Shown in pieces: positions 27,830-37,208 of a stretch of DNA of 64,000 bases. The DNA comes from Methanoplanus limicola DSM 2279. GTDB lineage: Archaea; Halobacteriota; Methanomicrobia; Methanomicrobiales; Methanomicrobiaceae. The notes under the pieces were generated by a model. That model saw nothing but the letters and a program-made list of their open reading frames with translations. It was not told where the DNA came from and ran no database searches. Positions within the stretch are counted from its first letter, which is position 1; each line of letters begins with the position of its first letter. The DNA lies in NCBI RefSeq assembly GCF_000243255.1, contig NZ_CM001436.1:2897175-2961174 (forward strand), read 5' to 3'. The position numbers and the translations under genes are program-made.

Positions 27830-29605
27830 CTACTTTGATTCCATATTAATCTCTTTAAGGACTTTTTTAAACTCATTCTTCCACTGTTTCATCCAGTCAT
27901 CTGATGTTCTTGCAAATTGATAGCAGAATTCATCTTTTGCTTCCTGCACTTCAGGTTTATTCCACCAGGATAATGGATCTTTGTATATTTCATTTACCAT
28001 TTTAGCTGCCGATTCAGGGGTTTCATGAAAAATACCGACTTCTCGCAACTGATCAAAATATTTCTGAGCAGATGGTCGTAATTCCCAGTAATATGGATCC
28101 CAGAATACTATGGTTGGAAAATTAGCAACAAATGTTTCAAGATATGTTGTTGCGTTATAAGTGCATATTGCCAGACGACTTTTATTTAGAGATTCTACAA
28201 AAGACATATTACCACCCATTATTTTAATATTTGAATATTTATCAACCCAACGATTCTTTTCATTCCACCCAAAATCATATGGATATAAACGCAAGTAAAT
28301 GATATCATGAACTTGATCTGATAAAAAATTGTAAAACTTAAATTGATCTTCAATATAATTTAACATATGCGGACCAACCGATGCACTGTACATGAAATAA
28401 GAATAACGTGGAACGGTCATACCGATCCAAAGTATAGTTCCATATCTATTTGGTTTAACATTACATTTAAAAATATTAAATTTGCCTGTTGGTAATGGGA
28501 TTACTTTTTTTTCCCCCTTTACTTCCCAACCCCATGAATAATATCTATCACAAATCTTTATCTGATGATCTTCAGATGCTGACCAGAGACCATTCCCATA
28601 ATGTCCACCATGTTGAGTACCTACTACTTTAGCACCTTTCTCTTTAGAATATCCAGCCCAAAAGCAAAAACTTGTCCTTAAATAGGCATTAGCAGTGAAA
28701 ATTATTTCTGGATCCTTTGGATATACTTCGAGAGACATTTCGTGAAAACTCTTATAACTCTCAATAAATGCTTTTAACATATTCTCAGGAATTAATTTAT
28801 TTAACAGCAACTCAAATTCTGATTTACAACTATTAAATTTAATTTTTCTTCTCAATTTAGAATTTAATGTAGATGAATTCATGTAAATATTGCCAGATTC
28901 ATATAGACAGGGAATTTGTCTTAGCAAAATTTGTAATTTTATAATATCTAAATTACTTAGATAACTATCCACAAATACAATTTTATTAAATCCTTCCGAA
29001 AAAAAATCATTATATATTACATTTATTCTCTTTGCTAATTTTTTTATTTTATTTTCACTACTTGAGCAAATGATATTATTATCTGGCTCAATTTTAACAT
29101 CTAACTTTTCATAAGAGATTAAATTAAGAGTTTCTACAATTCGACTATACAAATAAAAATTATATTTATCAAAGCAAAACCAGTTTTGGAACATTTCAAA
29201 ATCATCAGGTATCCAATTATTCGTATCTTTTTTACATATCCATGTATTTGTTACAAGTCCACTTTCATATGCTGTTTTTAATGAAAGATATCTATCATAT
29301 AATATTTCTATAAAATAGTATAACCATGGTCCTACAACAATACGCCAGTAATTTAATGAATAATTTGTATTATGTAGTTCATTCAAATTTTTTGCTAAAC
29401 AGTCTAGATATCTCTCATATATAGAATCCAGATATAAATAGTCATCATATAATATATTCCTATCATCCCAATGATATGGAAGAACTTTGGAATTTAATTT
29501 TGACCATACATCTTTCTGGTCATATATTTTACACCATTCTCCAAGGAATAATATATCTTCATCAGTATTCCAGAATCGTTGATCAGCCGTAGTAACCAAA
29601 AACAT
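27830..29605 (-). CDS. LIC12162-family transferase
   Basis: A 591-residue protein of the LIC12162 family of putative surface-carbohydrate transferases: MFLVTTADQRFWNTDEDILFLGEWC at the start, RIVVGPWLYYFIEILYDRYLSL, and GAKVVGTQHGGHYGNGLWSASEDHQIKICDRYYSWGW in the middle. The second half looks like a GT-B fold with RLAICTYNATTYLETFVANFPTIVFWDPYYWELRPSA. The family was named from a Leptospira protein; its members tend to sit near nonulosonic-acid genes. The donor could be the CMP-sugar acid made by this operon, but that is inference. The coding sequence is visibly A/T-rich compared with core genes. Confidence 0.8.
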   Translation of the reverse strand: MFLVTTADQRFWNTDEDILFLGEWCKIYDQKDVWSKLNSKVLPYHWDDRNILYDDYLYLDSIYERYLDCLAKNLNELHNTNYSLNYWRIVVGPWLYYFIEILYDRYLSLKTAYESGLVTNTWICKKDTNNWIPDDFEMFQNWFCFDKYNFYLYSRIVETLNLISYEKLDVKIEPDNNIICSSSENKIKKLAKRINVIYNDFFSEGFNKIVFVDSYLSNLDIIKLQILLRQIPCLYESGNIYMNSSTLNSKLRRKIKFNSCKSEFELLLNKLIPENMLKAFIESYKSFHEMSLEVYPKDPEIIFTANAYLRTSFCFWAGYSKEKGAKVVGTQHGGHYGNGLWSASEDHQIKICDRYYSWGWEVKGEKKVIPLPTGKFNIFKCNVKPNRYGTILWIGMTVPRYSYFMYSASVGPHMLNYIEDQFKFYNFLSDQVHDIIYLRLYPYDFGWNEKNRWVDKYSNIKIMGGNMSFVESLNKSRLAICTYNATTYLETFVANFPTIVFWDPYYWELRPSAQKYFDQLREVGIFHETPESAAKMVNEIYKDPLSWWNKPEVQEAKDEFCYQFARTSDDWMKQWKNEFKKVLKEINMESK

Positions 29606-29642
29606 GAAAATCCCATTTAGTAAAAACCAGACAGCCTAAATC

Positions 29643-30476
29643 CTACCAACATGTTCTTCCACCATCAACAATTATAGTTGAACCAGTCATATAAGTGGAC
29701 GCATCAGAAACCATGAATATTACTGCTGATTTATATTCATCGGCATTCGCCATTCTGCCCATCGGAATTAATCTTTCAACTTTTTCAGTAAAACTTTCCG
29801 GCTGCTTATTATATATTCCACCAGGACACAGTGAATTGACACGTACACCATCCCTTGCCCAATAAGTGGCAAGATATTTAGTCAGACCAATTAAACCATG
29901 TTTGACTACCGAATATGTAACCGGTTTTACTGGTTGTAAATCCTGAGATAATCCATTAATGGAATAAATACTTTGATCTGGTGCAATGATTCCTAAGTCT
30001 GAGGAAATATTTAAAATAACCCCCTGTTTTCGTTTTGCCATTTCTTGCCCTATTACCTGACAACAAAAGAATGCACCTTTTAATCCAACTGCAAAATCCA
30101 AATCCCAGTTTTCTTCAGGAAAATTCTCAAATCTGCTCCATCCCGGATTTTTTCCTGCATCAACTTTGGGATCATTTGCAGCATTATTTATAAGAATATC
30201 CACATATCCAACTTCAGAGATAATTGAATCATTTAGATTGATTATACTTTCTTTTTTTGTGATATCTGTAATAAACCAGTGAACTTCTGAATCATATTTT
30301 TTGGATAACATTTCCGCTTTTTTCTTAGCGGCAGATTCATTAATATCTACTAAAACTGGTATACCTCCTCCTTCAAGTATTGCTTCGGCATGTTTTTCTC
30401 CAAGAAATCCGGCCCCACCAGTTATAACCGCAATTTTACCATCTAACTTGAAATTATTGATTGTATTTGTAATCAT
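29643..30476 (-). CDS. SDR oxidoreductase, PtmA-like
   Basis: A 277-residue short-chain dehydrogenase. NAD(P)-binding AVITGGAGFLGEKHAEAILEGG is near residue 15, the ILINNAAND motif follows, and the catalytic Ser-Tyr-Lys is in NISSDLG... TYSVVKHGLIGLTKYLA. The insert SDLGIIAPDQSIYSINGLSQDLQPVKPVTYS is typical of the PtmA-type enzymes of bacterial flagellar nonulosonate loci. It may oxidise or reduce a sugar precursor. It is one of two SDRs in series here, separated by nine bases. Confidence 0.78.
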   Translation of the reverse strand: MITNTINNFKLDGKIAVITGGAGFLGEKHAEAILEGGGIPVLVDINESAAKKKAEMLSKKYDSEVHWFITDITKKESIINLNDSIISEVGYVDILINNAANDPKVDAGKNPGWSRFENFPEENWDLDFAVGLKGAFFCCQVIGQEMAKRKQGVILNISSDLGIIAPDQSIYSINGLSQDLQPVKPVTYSVVKHGLIGLTKYLATYWARDGVRVNSLCPGGIYNKQPESFTEKVERLIPMGRMANADEYKSAVIFMVSDASTYMTGSTIIVDGGRTCW

Positions 30477-30485
30477 TTTGTTACC

Positions 30486-31256
30486 TCATAAACACCTTGT
30501 CTGTCCACCATCAATAACAAAATTAGCACCAGTAATGAACTGAGACTTTTCAGAAACCAGAAAGCATACCACTTCAGCAATGTCTTCCGGAATTCCAAAT
30601 TTATGAAGCGGAACATTGTCACTGATGTATTGAATAGTTTTTTCTTCATCTTCTTGCATTTTATTGTACCATGTTCCGCCTTTAAAATATATATTTCCTG
30701 GAGAGATTGCATTTATTCTAATACCTGATGAACCAATTGTATGTGAAGTACTTTTCATATAAGCCAATAATCCAGCTTTTGCAGTAGAATATGTAATTGG
30801 TGCAGAAATACTCTCACAACCCGCAATAGACGACATAATAATTATATTTCCGGACCCATTCTTTTCCATGATTTTTATGGCCTCTCTGGTTATTTTGATG
30901 GATGAAAATAAATTTAATTCCATGCACTTTTCCCATTCTTCATCGGAAATGTCCCAACCTGAAGAAAAACGACCGGACCCAATATTTGCAACAAGTATGT
31001 CCAGTCTACCATTTTTCTTGATTATAACCTGCATAAGTTTTTTAATATTGTCAATATCTGTTAAATCCCCACAAAATTGATTTATCCTTTCAGATGAAAT
31101 ACTCTGAAATTCTAAAAAAGTATCATTTAGATCTTTACCATTTCTTCCTGTTATATAAACAATAGCGCCTTCTTCAAGAAGTTTTTTAGCAATAGCTTTT
31201 CCTATTCCTTTGCTGGAACCAGAAACTAATGCAATTTTTCCGATCAAATTAGACAT
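30486..31256 (-). CDS. SDR family oxidoreductase
   Basis: A 256-residue classical short-chain dehydrogenase: ALVSGSSKGIGKAIAKKLLEEG, LVANIGSGRFSS, IIIMSSIAGCESISAPITYSTAKAGLLAYMKS (Ser, Tyr, Lys) and a C-terminal GANFVIDGGQTRCL. It resembles 3-oxoacyl-ACP reductases and sugar dehydrogenases. Within this operon it probably acts on a sugar or its acid rather than on fatty acids, which archaea do not make by that route. The substrate is unknown. Confidence 0.78.
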   Translation of the reverse strand: MSNLIGKIALVSGSSKGIGKAIAKKLLEEGAIVYITGRNGKDLNDTFLEFQSISSERINQFCGDLTDIDNIKKLMQVIIKKNGRLDILVANIGSGRFSSGWDISDEEWEKCMELNLFSSIKITREAIKIMEKNGSGNIIIMSSIAGCESISAPITYSTAKAGLLAYMKSTSHTIGSSGIRINAISPGNIYFKGGTWYNKMQEDEEKTIQYISDNVPLHKFGIPEDIAEVVCFLVSEKSQFITGANFVIDGGQTRCL

Positions 31257-31313
31257 GTCGTAAATTATGTATTTATTACCATAATTGTTTGTCCTCAGAA
31301 CTAAATATATGTT

Positions 31314-32156
31314 TCAAATTTTAAATCCTGCACCGGAGAGTAAATGAATCACATATTCTTTATTTTTCATAGCAAGTTCTATCTCAGACATTTCATTCTG
31401 ACGTGCAGCCTGAAGTATAAAATTTCTGGAATAGTGAATTTTCTTTAATAATTCAAAACACAATGGCAGATCTGCTGAACCACTTCCAAGTGGAACCGTG
31501 GTTCCATGTAGTAATCTGTCCTTTACATGAATACTTGACACCCATTGTGATAACAAATTTAATTCTAAATTTGGATCATATCCAAGAGACGCACTGTTTC
31601 CAATATCATAATTTAATCTTATAAGTGGGTGGTTAATCTTCCCAAAAATTCCATTAAGTATATCTGGTGGCAAATCTGTTTCCAAATGTAATTCAATTCC
31701 AAACTCTTCAGTAAGAGGAATAATTTCTTCTAAAATCTGAATTAGAATATTGATGTCTTCCTGTGACTTTAATCTGGATGAATCAACAAAAGGAAGGATT
31801 ATATAATCAATAGAGAGCTTATCTCCTCTTTTGATTAACCATTTTAAATGATTAATATTGTTTAATATCGGTTTTGATTGAGAATTAATCAAAAATTCAC
31901 TCATAAAATAATCTGCACATATTGATCTGACATCGACTGATGTTTCACGCATATGCTTCTTTATTTCCTTTATTCCATCATAATTAATAATTGGATTTAC
32001 AGTTTGAGTTTCCTTTTCATAGATCCATTCAATTAAATCCAGTCCTGCCTCTTTTGCAAGGAAAAACTCTTCTCTCCACGAATGAACAGGAAAAGATTGT
32101 ATTTTTCCATCTACTGGTGATGAGAGGCGCCCCTGCATAATGCCAATTTTATTCAA
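31314..32156 (-). CDS. Sugar phosphate isomerase/epimerase-like TIM barrel
   Basis: A 280-residue xylose-isomerase-like TIM barrel. The N-terminal IGIMQGRLSSPVDGKIQSFP is a common start in these proteins. Conserved metal-ligand residues appear in GIELHLETDLPP (Glu), IRLNYDIGNSASLG (Asp) and SSIHVKDRLLHGTTVPLGSGSADLP (His/Asp). It probably isomerises or epimerises a sugar phosphate or keto sugar. It stands between two SDRs and a VOC-fold gene, suggesting a shared substrate. Confidence 0.75.
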   Translation of the reverse strand: MNKIGIMQGRLSSPVDGKIQSFPVHSWREEFFLAKEAGLDLIEWIYEKETQTVNPIINYDGIKEIKKHMRETSVDVRSICADYFMSEFLINSQSKPILNNINHLKWLIKRGDKLSIDYIILPFVDSSRLKSQEDINILIQILEEIIPLTEEFGIELHLETDLPPDILNGIFGKINHPLIRLNYDIGNSASLGYDPNLELNLLSQWVSSIHVKDRLLHGTTVPLGSGSADLPLCFELLKKIHYSRNFILQAARQNEMSEIELAMKNKEYVIHLLSGAGFKI

Positions 32157-32176
32157 AAATATTCACCACATAAAAT

Positions 32177-32611
32177 TTATATTAATTCTACAAACTCAAT
32201 AAATGTCCCATCAGGATCTCTACAGAATGCAACTATGGCATCACCATTTGATGATAATTCAGGTTCACTTATAAATTCAACATTGCTTCCGGACAATTCA
32301 TAATAAAGTGATTTTATATCATCTACAGTAAATGCAATATGTGTAGGGCCAATTCCATTAATTTTTACTCTATTCTCACTTCGATCATGTGGATGTATAA
32401 ATTGAATCAATTCAATTAGGACATCTCCTCCTTTTACTGATAATTTAACAGTAATTATATCAGCACCAGAAATACCAAGAACCTTTGAAATGTAATCTCC
32501 CTTTTCTTCAGTTTTTTTAGAGAGAGTAAATCCCAGATATTTCTGATAAAATTGTAGTGATTTATTTATATCTCTAGTTACTATCCCAAAATGTCTGATA
32601 TTTTTAATCAT
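32177..32611 (-). CDS. VOC (glyoxalase) superfamily protein
   Basis: A 144-residue protein with two βαβββ glyoxalase-type modules: RHFGIVTRDINKSLQFYQKYLGFTLS and GPTHIAFTVDDIKSLYYELSGSNVEF, ending DPDGTFIEFVELI. The metal-ligand positions (His5-like, Glu, His, Glu) are compatible with methylmalonyl-CoA epimerase or glyoxalase I. Its place in a sugar operon suggests an epimerase or isomerase for a 2-keto or aldehyde sugar derivative. Confidence 0.78.
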   Translation of the reverse strand: MIKNIRHFGIVTRDINKSLQFYQKYLGFTLSKKTEEKGDYISKVLGISGADIITVKLSVKGGDVLIELIQFIHPHDRSENRVKINGIGPTHIAFTVDDIKSLYYELSGSNVEFISEPELSSNGDAIVAFCRDPDGTFIEFVELI

Positions 32612-32616
32612 AATAA

Positions 32617-34008
32617 TTACTCATAAATAATCTCAAAAATTGATTCTTCAAATACATCCAAACCTTCATAAAGTGCATCATCAGTAATTGTAAGTGGTGG
32701 ACCAATTTTTATTGATTCTCTTCCAGTATGAACCAGTAGTAATCCTTTCTGCATTGCTTTTTCAGCTATTCGACTTGCAATCTCTGAATCCGGTTCGCCG
32801 GTTTCCGGATTGATAAAAATTACACCAGCTATAAGCCCATCACCAAGAACATATGAAATATAATCAGGATACTTTGCTTTAATCTGATTTAATCTTTCAA
32901 ATAAGAGGATTCCCTTTCTTTTAGCTTCAGCAATGAGATTCATTGATTCAATTACTTCTATATTCGCCAAACCCGCAGCACAGCAGAGAGGATTTGCAGA
33001 ATGGGTACTACTCATAGATCCAATCTCCGGAATGTCCATAATTTCTTTTCTGCCAATAACAGCAGAAAGTGGAAGTGATGAACTTATTCCTTTACCACAA
33101 CAGATCATATCAGGTTCAACTTCATAATGTTGGTAGGTAAAAAGTTTCCCAGTTCTGCCAAATCCGCCCTGAATTTCATCAAAAACAACCAGTATTTTGT
33201 TTTCTCCTGCATATTTGACTAATTCCTGAATATAACTCTTAGGTAAAAGAATAGCTCCCCACCCAATATATGATTCAATTATAAAACCAGCGAGATCCTT
33301 TTTAGGATCAACTCCCGCAGTTATAAGGCTCTTAATATCTTCATGAAATTTAGACTTCCAAAAATTATCTTCATCACCTATAGATTCTGCTAACCAAGGA
33401 TATGGAAAAGGAAGCCTGTGAATGTTTGGATCTTCATAGCCTATCCAGCTTCTGGATTCAGGATTTCCACCAAGCATCTGGGCACCCAGTGTCCTTCCAT
33501 GCATACTCCCATTAAAAGAGACAACTCCGCCTTTTCTTTTTCCAATTTTCGCTCCGTGCATTCGAATTAATTTTAATGCGCACTCTGTTGCTTCAGTGCC
33601 TGAAGAGAGAAGAAATGCTTTTTCAAGATACTCTGGAACAAATTCGATTAACTTTTTCAGATAATTAATTCTGATTTCCGTAATATAGGTATAACTGTGA
33701 AGTAGATCAGAATCCATAACTTCTTTAATTTTAGCCTTAATGGCAGGATTAGAGTGCCCTGCATTTGCAACAAATATTGTTGAAGTAAAATCTATCCAGC
33801 AATTACCATATTTATCATATACCTGAAAATCTTTGGCTTTATCCCAGATAATTGGATATTGACCATGCATAGATCTGCATTCATATTTATCTAGTACCTC
33901 CAATAAAACAATTGAATCAGGAACAGGTAATTTTGTTTTTATCTGACGATATTTTGTATCCACTTCAGAAACATCCACAGGATTTTGGTTAAACATATAT
34001 TCTGCCAT
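32617..34008 (-). CDS. Class III (GABA-type) PLP aminotransferase
   Basis: A 463-residue fold-type I aminotransferase of class III. PLP-binding features are FLLSSGTEATECALKLIR, LVVFDEIQGGFGRTGKLFTYQH and PDMICCGKGISSSLPLSAVIGR with the Schiff-base lysine. The class normally moves an amino group to an aldehyde (4-aminobutyrate, glutamate-1-semialdehyde), so here it may aminate a terminal aldehyde or keto group of a sugar acid. This differs from the DegT-type enzyme at 43593. It lies six bases from the VOC gene. Confidence 0.85.
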   Translation of the reverse strand: MAEYMFNQNPVDVSEVDTKYRQIKTKLPVPDSIVLLEVLDKYECRSMHGQYPIIWDKAKDFQVYDKYGNCWIDFTSTIFVANAGHSNPAIKAKIKEVMDSDLLHSYTYITEIRINYLKKLIEFVPEYLEKAFLLSSGTEATECALKLIRMHGAKIGKRKGGVVSFNGSMHGRTLGAQMLGGNPESRSWIGYEDPNIHRLPFPYPWLAESIGDEDNFWKSKFHEDIKSLITAGVDPKKDLAGFIIESYIGWGAILLPKSYIQELVKYAGENKILVVFDEIQGGFGRTGKLFTYQHYEVEPDMICCGKGISSSLPLSAVIGRKEIMDIPEIGSMSSTHSANPLCCAAGLANIEVIESMNLIAEAKRKGILLFERLNQIKAKYPDYISYVLGDGLIAGVIFINPETGEPDSEIASRIAEKAMQKGLLLVHTGRESIKIGPPLTITDDALYEGLDVFEESIFEIIYE

Positions 34009-34042
34009 ATTATCAGCTCTAGCATTAATTATTCATAAATTT

Positions 34043-34771
34043 TTAGAGATCATATTTGATTTGTTTAAGATGATACTTAAGATTCTCATAATTCTGAATG
34101 GTATCTATCTCTTCAACATATTCTGTAATATAACCCAGAACCTTATCCCCATAGAGTGAATAATTATCAAGAACTAAATTAGGCAAATAAATATCTATAT
34201 ATCCATTTGGATGATATGCCTTTGGAAAAAATTGTCTTGGTAAATTATAATATTCCGGGCGCGGGTCATCCGGGAAAAAACCATCAAGATATTTCCCATT
34301 AAATTTCATCATTTTCTGAGGTGGTTCAGATAATTCATGAACTGAACGCAACGAAGTTGCATCTTTATCATTCTTAATTAAATTAATTGCTTCACACAGC
34401 TTACCCGGATTTCTGAGTGGAGTTGTAGGCCTCAGATTTACAAGATATTTTGGAATTATACCTTCATTTTCTATATACCAGTTAAGGAGATGCAGAATAA
34501 AATAAATATCCTGGGAAGTGTCTGTTGAAATTTCATTTGGCCTTAGGAAAGGAATATCAGCACCATATTTTTTTGCAACATTAGCAATCTCATAAGAATC
34601 AGTAGAAACAATTGTCCGGGTTATTTCATTACAATTTATCCCAGACATTATTGAATATGCTATTAAAGGGAAACCATTCAAATCAATTAAATTTTTTTTA
34701 GGAATACCTTTAGAGCCACCTCTTGCTGGGATTACAGCCCACACTTCATTAACAATTTTCACAGAAATCAC
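34043..34771 (-). CDS. CMP-nonulosonate cytidylyltransferase (NeuA/LegF-like)
   Basis: A 242-residue cytidylyltransferase activating a 2-keto-3-deoxy sugar acid to its CMP ester. The motif WAVIPARGGSKGIPKKNLIDLNGFPLIAY is the CMP-NeuAc synthetase signature. LVNLRPTTPLRNPGKLCEAI provides the metal- and substrate-binding part. The acceptor residues differ from KdsB (48321), so it likely uses a different sugar acid. The 107-base gap to the methyltransferase gene upstream carries no gene. Confidence 0.87.
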   Translation of the reverse strand: MISVKIVNEVWAVIPARGGSKGIPKKNLIDLNGFPLIAYSIMSGINCNEITRTIVSTDSYEIANVAKKYGADIPFLRPNEISTDTSQDIYFILHLLNWYIENEGIIPKYLVNLRPTTPLRNPGKLCEAINLIKNDKDATSLRSVHELSEPPQKMMKFNGKYLDGFFPDDPRPEYYNLPRQFFPKAYHPNGYIDIYLPNLVLDNYSLYGDKVLGYITEYVEEIDTIQNYENLKYHLKQIKYDL

Positions 34772-34877
34772 AATTTATTCATTTTATTATTTATCTAAAT
34801 TAATTATCAATTATAACTAATGTACATTACAATAATTGCCATGCAAACATACAAACCAACACATAAATCTAAAATAA

Positions 34878-35813
34878 TTAAATAGGTTCCCCAATAAACA
34901 TCATATTATCGGTCACCCCATATTTTGCAAGAATGTTCTTATAATCTTTATCAAAATTACTAATGAGAAGATTCAATTCATCTTTTATAGAGCTATCAAC
35001 TGTATCCACAATTGGAAATTTTGGTTCACTTAATCCCATATGGCAACTTTTCTGAGGTTTACCCAATAATATCCAGTTTAGGTGATTTAAAAAATTATAG
35101 TCCTGGAAAAATAAAATATCTCCATTATATCCTGCGGCCCTCATGACTTGCATAAATGAATCCGGAGTGAAATAAAATGTATGAGCTTCATGGAAGTAAA
35201 AATTATGATATTGTTCATTATTGAACAATGACAATAGTGGATCTAACAAATTAGGGACTTCTATCACTATTTTACCTTTTGGTTTAATATAGGATTTAAG
35301 CAGTTTTAAAAACTCAATTGGCTCATCAACATGTTCCAGAGTCTGCAGCGCGCAAACAATATCAAAAGATTTTTTTTCCAAACCTGAATCTTTTAAATCA
35401 CAACCATAGGTTTTACAATTACAAACTTTACTTGCAAATTCAGCTGCACGGGAATCATAATCAACCCCAATTACATCTTTCAGGAAAGGTTTTATATTGT
35501 AAATAAAATGACCTGTTGAGCATCCAACTTCCAATAACCTCATATTAGAATTAATAAGAGGTTTTAATAATTTAAGTCGATTTTCTTGATAATTTACATA
35601 TGAATTAAAAATATCATCATAATTAGAAGTAGTTTCGATATCCGGACCAAAACGTTTTCTATATTCCTCATCATAAAATAATTTAGAATCATCTTTTCTT
35701 TCTTTAAGGATTCCAATTTTACACTTATCACAATAATAGACAATTCCCGGCCCACCCCTTAAACGTTGTGAAATTATTGATAAATCTTTGTTCTTACAAA
35801 GAATACATTCCAT
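34878..35813 (-). CDS. Zinc-ribbon SAM methyltransferase
   Basis: A 311-residue methyltransferase with an N-terminal four-cysteine zinc ribbon (CILCKNKDL and YYCDKCKIG) followed by a class I fold: RLLEVGCSTGHFIYNIKPFLKDVIGVDYDSRAAEFA, then FDIVCALQTLEHVDEPIEFLKLLKSYIKPKGKIVIEVPN. These two-domain proteins often methylate sugars in O-antigen clusters. The reading frame is visibly A/T-rich. It stands between the synthase and the cytidylyltransferase, which hints at methylation of the same sugar acid. Confidence 0.82.
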   Translation of the reverse strand: MECILCKNKDLSIISQRLRGGPGIVYYCDKCKIGILKERKDDSKLFYDEEYRKRFGPDIETTSNYDDIFNSYVNYQENRLKLLKPLINSNMRLLEVGCSTGHFIYNIKPFLKDVIGVDYDSRAAEFASKVCNCKTYGCDLKDSGLEKKSFDIVCALQTLEHVDEPIEFLKLLKSYIKPKGKIVIEVPNLLDPLLSLFNNEQYHNFYFHEAHTFYFTPDSFMQVMRAAGYNGDILFFQDYNFLNHLNWILLGKPQKSCHMGLSEPKFPIVDTVDSSIKDELNLLISNFDKDYKNILAKYGVTDNMMFIGEPI

Positions 35814-35842
35814 TTTGAGCTCCTGTATTTTTTTGTTAAAAT

Positions 35843-36679
35843 TTAGTTATCTTCAAAATATCTCAGTTTTTTAGCAACACCTGCTTCACGTTCTGAGACT
35901 TTTTTATCTGTACTTCCCATAATAGCAGGAATACGTCTTATTGACTGGTTCATTTCTCTTAATTCTTCCTTTATAATTGATGCTGCCTGATCACTGCCAT
36001 ACATAGATTTATCGAGTGTAATATGTCGTTCTATTACGCTTGCGCCAAGAGCAGCAGCAATAATTGACGGAAGAATATCAGCTTCATGTCCGCTGTATCC
36101 AACAGGACACCCATATTTATCATTTAAAATATTCATTATAGACAAATTGATTTCATCATCAGCTGAAGGATATGTTGAAACACAGTGAAGAAGAGTAAAA
36201 GGACAGTTATTATTTTTAAATATATCTACAGCATTATCAATGTCATCAAAGGTGCTCATCCCTGTTGAGATAAATGTCATCTTCTTCTCTTCAGCGATTT
36301 TCTCAATCAAAGGAATATTTGTAAGCATTGCGGATGCTACTTTATTGAATTTATGATTGTACTGTCTCAGAAACAACTGGCTATCTATGTCCCATGCTGA
36401 TGCAAGCCAGTCTATTCCTTTTTGCTTACAATAAATGTCAATTTCATCATATTCTTCTTTACTAAACTCAAGACCTTCCTTCTGTTCACGCTGGGTTGTT
36501 CCCCAGGGACTTTCTCTTGCTGAATTAAGTACATCTTCGGAATATACTGTTTCTATTGTACGTTTCTGGAATTTAACTGCGTCACAACCTGTTTCGACCG
36601 CAGCATCAATTAGTTTTTTTGCGATTTCAACGTCACCATTATGATTAATTCCTACTTCTGCAATAATATATACTGACAT
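35843..36679 (-). CDS. NeuB-family sugar-acid synthase lacking a SAF domain
   Basis: A 278-residue PEP-dependent condensing enzyme: VYIIAEVGINHNGDVEIAKKLIDAAVETGCDAVKFQKRT, STGMSTFDDIDNAVDIF and PVGYSGHEADI... VIERHITLDKSMYGSDQAAS are NeuB signatures. Normal NeuB, LegI and PseI proteins are about 335-350 residues, ending in an SAF antifreeze-like domain that closes the active site of the partner subunit. That domain is absent, as in a Kdn-9-phosphate- or Kdo-8-phosphate-type synthase using a phosphorylated sugar. The KdsC-like phosphatase next door fits a phosphorylated product. Confidence 0.85.
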   Translation of the reverse strand: MSVYIIAEVGINHNGDVEIAKKLIDAAVETGCDAVKFQKRTIETVYSEDVLNSARESPWGTTQREQKEGLEFSKEEYDEIDIYCKQKGIDWLASAWDIDSQLFLRQYNHKFNKVASAMLTNIPLIEKIAEEKKMTFISTGMSTFDDIDNAVDIFKNNNCPFTLLHCVSTYPSADDEINLSIMNILNDKYGCPVGYSGHEADILPSIIAAALGASVIERHITLDKSMYGSDQAASIIKEELREMNQSIRRIPAIMGSTDKKVSEREAGVAKKLRYFEDN

Positions 36680-36710
36680 ATTCAAAACCTTTGAGAATTC
36701 TTTTACTTAT

Positions 36711-37208
36711 TTATTGAGCTAATAGCATATCAATAAATTCTCTTACTGCACCATATCCTCCCTTTTTATTCAGAAGAATATCTGCAACGCTGATTGCTGT
36801 TTCATGAGAATCATTAACTGCCACACTTATTCCTACATTTTCCATGCATGAAACATCATTAGAATCATTCCCAATATAAGCAATATTAATTAGTGAAATA
36901 TTCTTATCGTTTGAGATACGTTCTAAAAGTTCCAGTTTATCATTGATGCCCGAATAACATTCAATTGATAGTTTTGAACATCTAGCTTTAACTACAGCAT
37001 TTTTTTCTTTTGATATTACAATAGTATCAATATTTTTTGATTCTCTCAATAATTCAATACCCAAACTGTCACTTCTATTACATGCTACTGATTCAACCCC
37101 GTTTTTATCTACAAATACTCTATTGTCTGTAAGAACCCCATCAAAATCAAGAACAAGCAATTGAATTTTCTTTAATTTACTTAGAATTTCATCTTTCAAA
37201 TAAGTCAT
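36711..37208 (-). CDS. KdsC-type HAD phosphatase
   Basis: A 165-residue phosphatase of the KdsC subfamily (C0 cap, tetrameric in relatives). Motif I LLVLDFDGVLTDNRVFVDKNG has the nucleophilic aspartate, and YIGNDSNDVSCMENVGISVAVNDSHETAISVADILL is motif III/IV. KdsC relatives remove the phosphate from Kdo-8-P or Kdn-9-P. The ATG at 37208 is used; a TTG at 37199 with GGAGG at a better distance is an alternative start. It overlaps the end of the SIS gene by 20 bases. Confidence 0.87.
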   Translation of the reverse strand: MTYLKDEILSKLKKIQLLVLDFDGVLTDNRVFVDKNGVESVACNRSDSLGIELLRESKNIDTIVISKEKNAVVKARCSKLSIECYSGINDKLELLERISNDKNISLINIAYIGNDSNDVSCMENVGISVAVNDSHETAISVADILLNKKGGYGAVREFIDMLLAQ

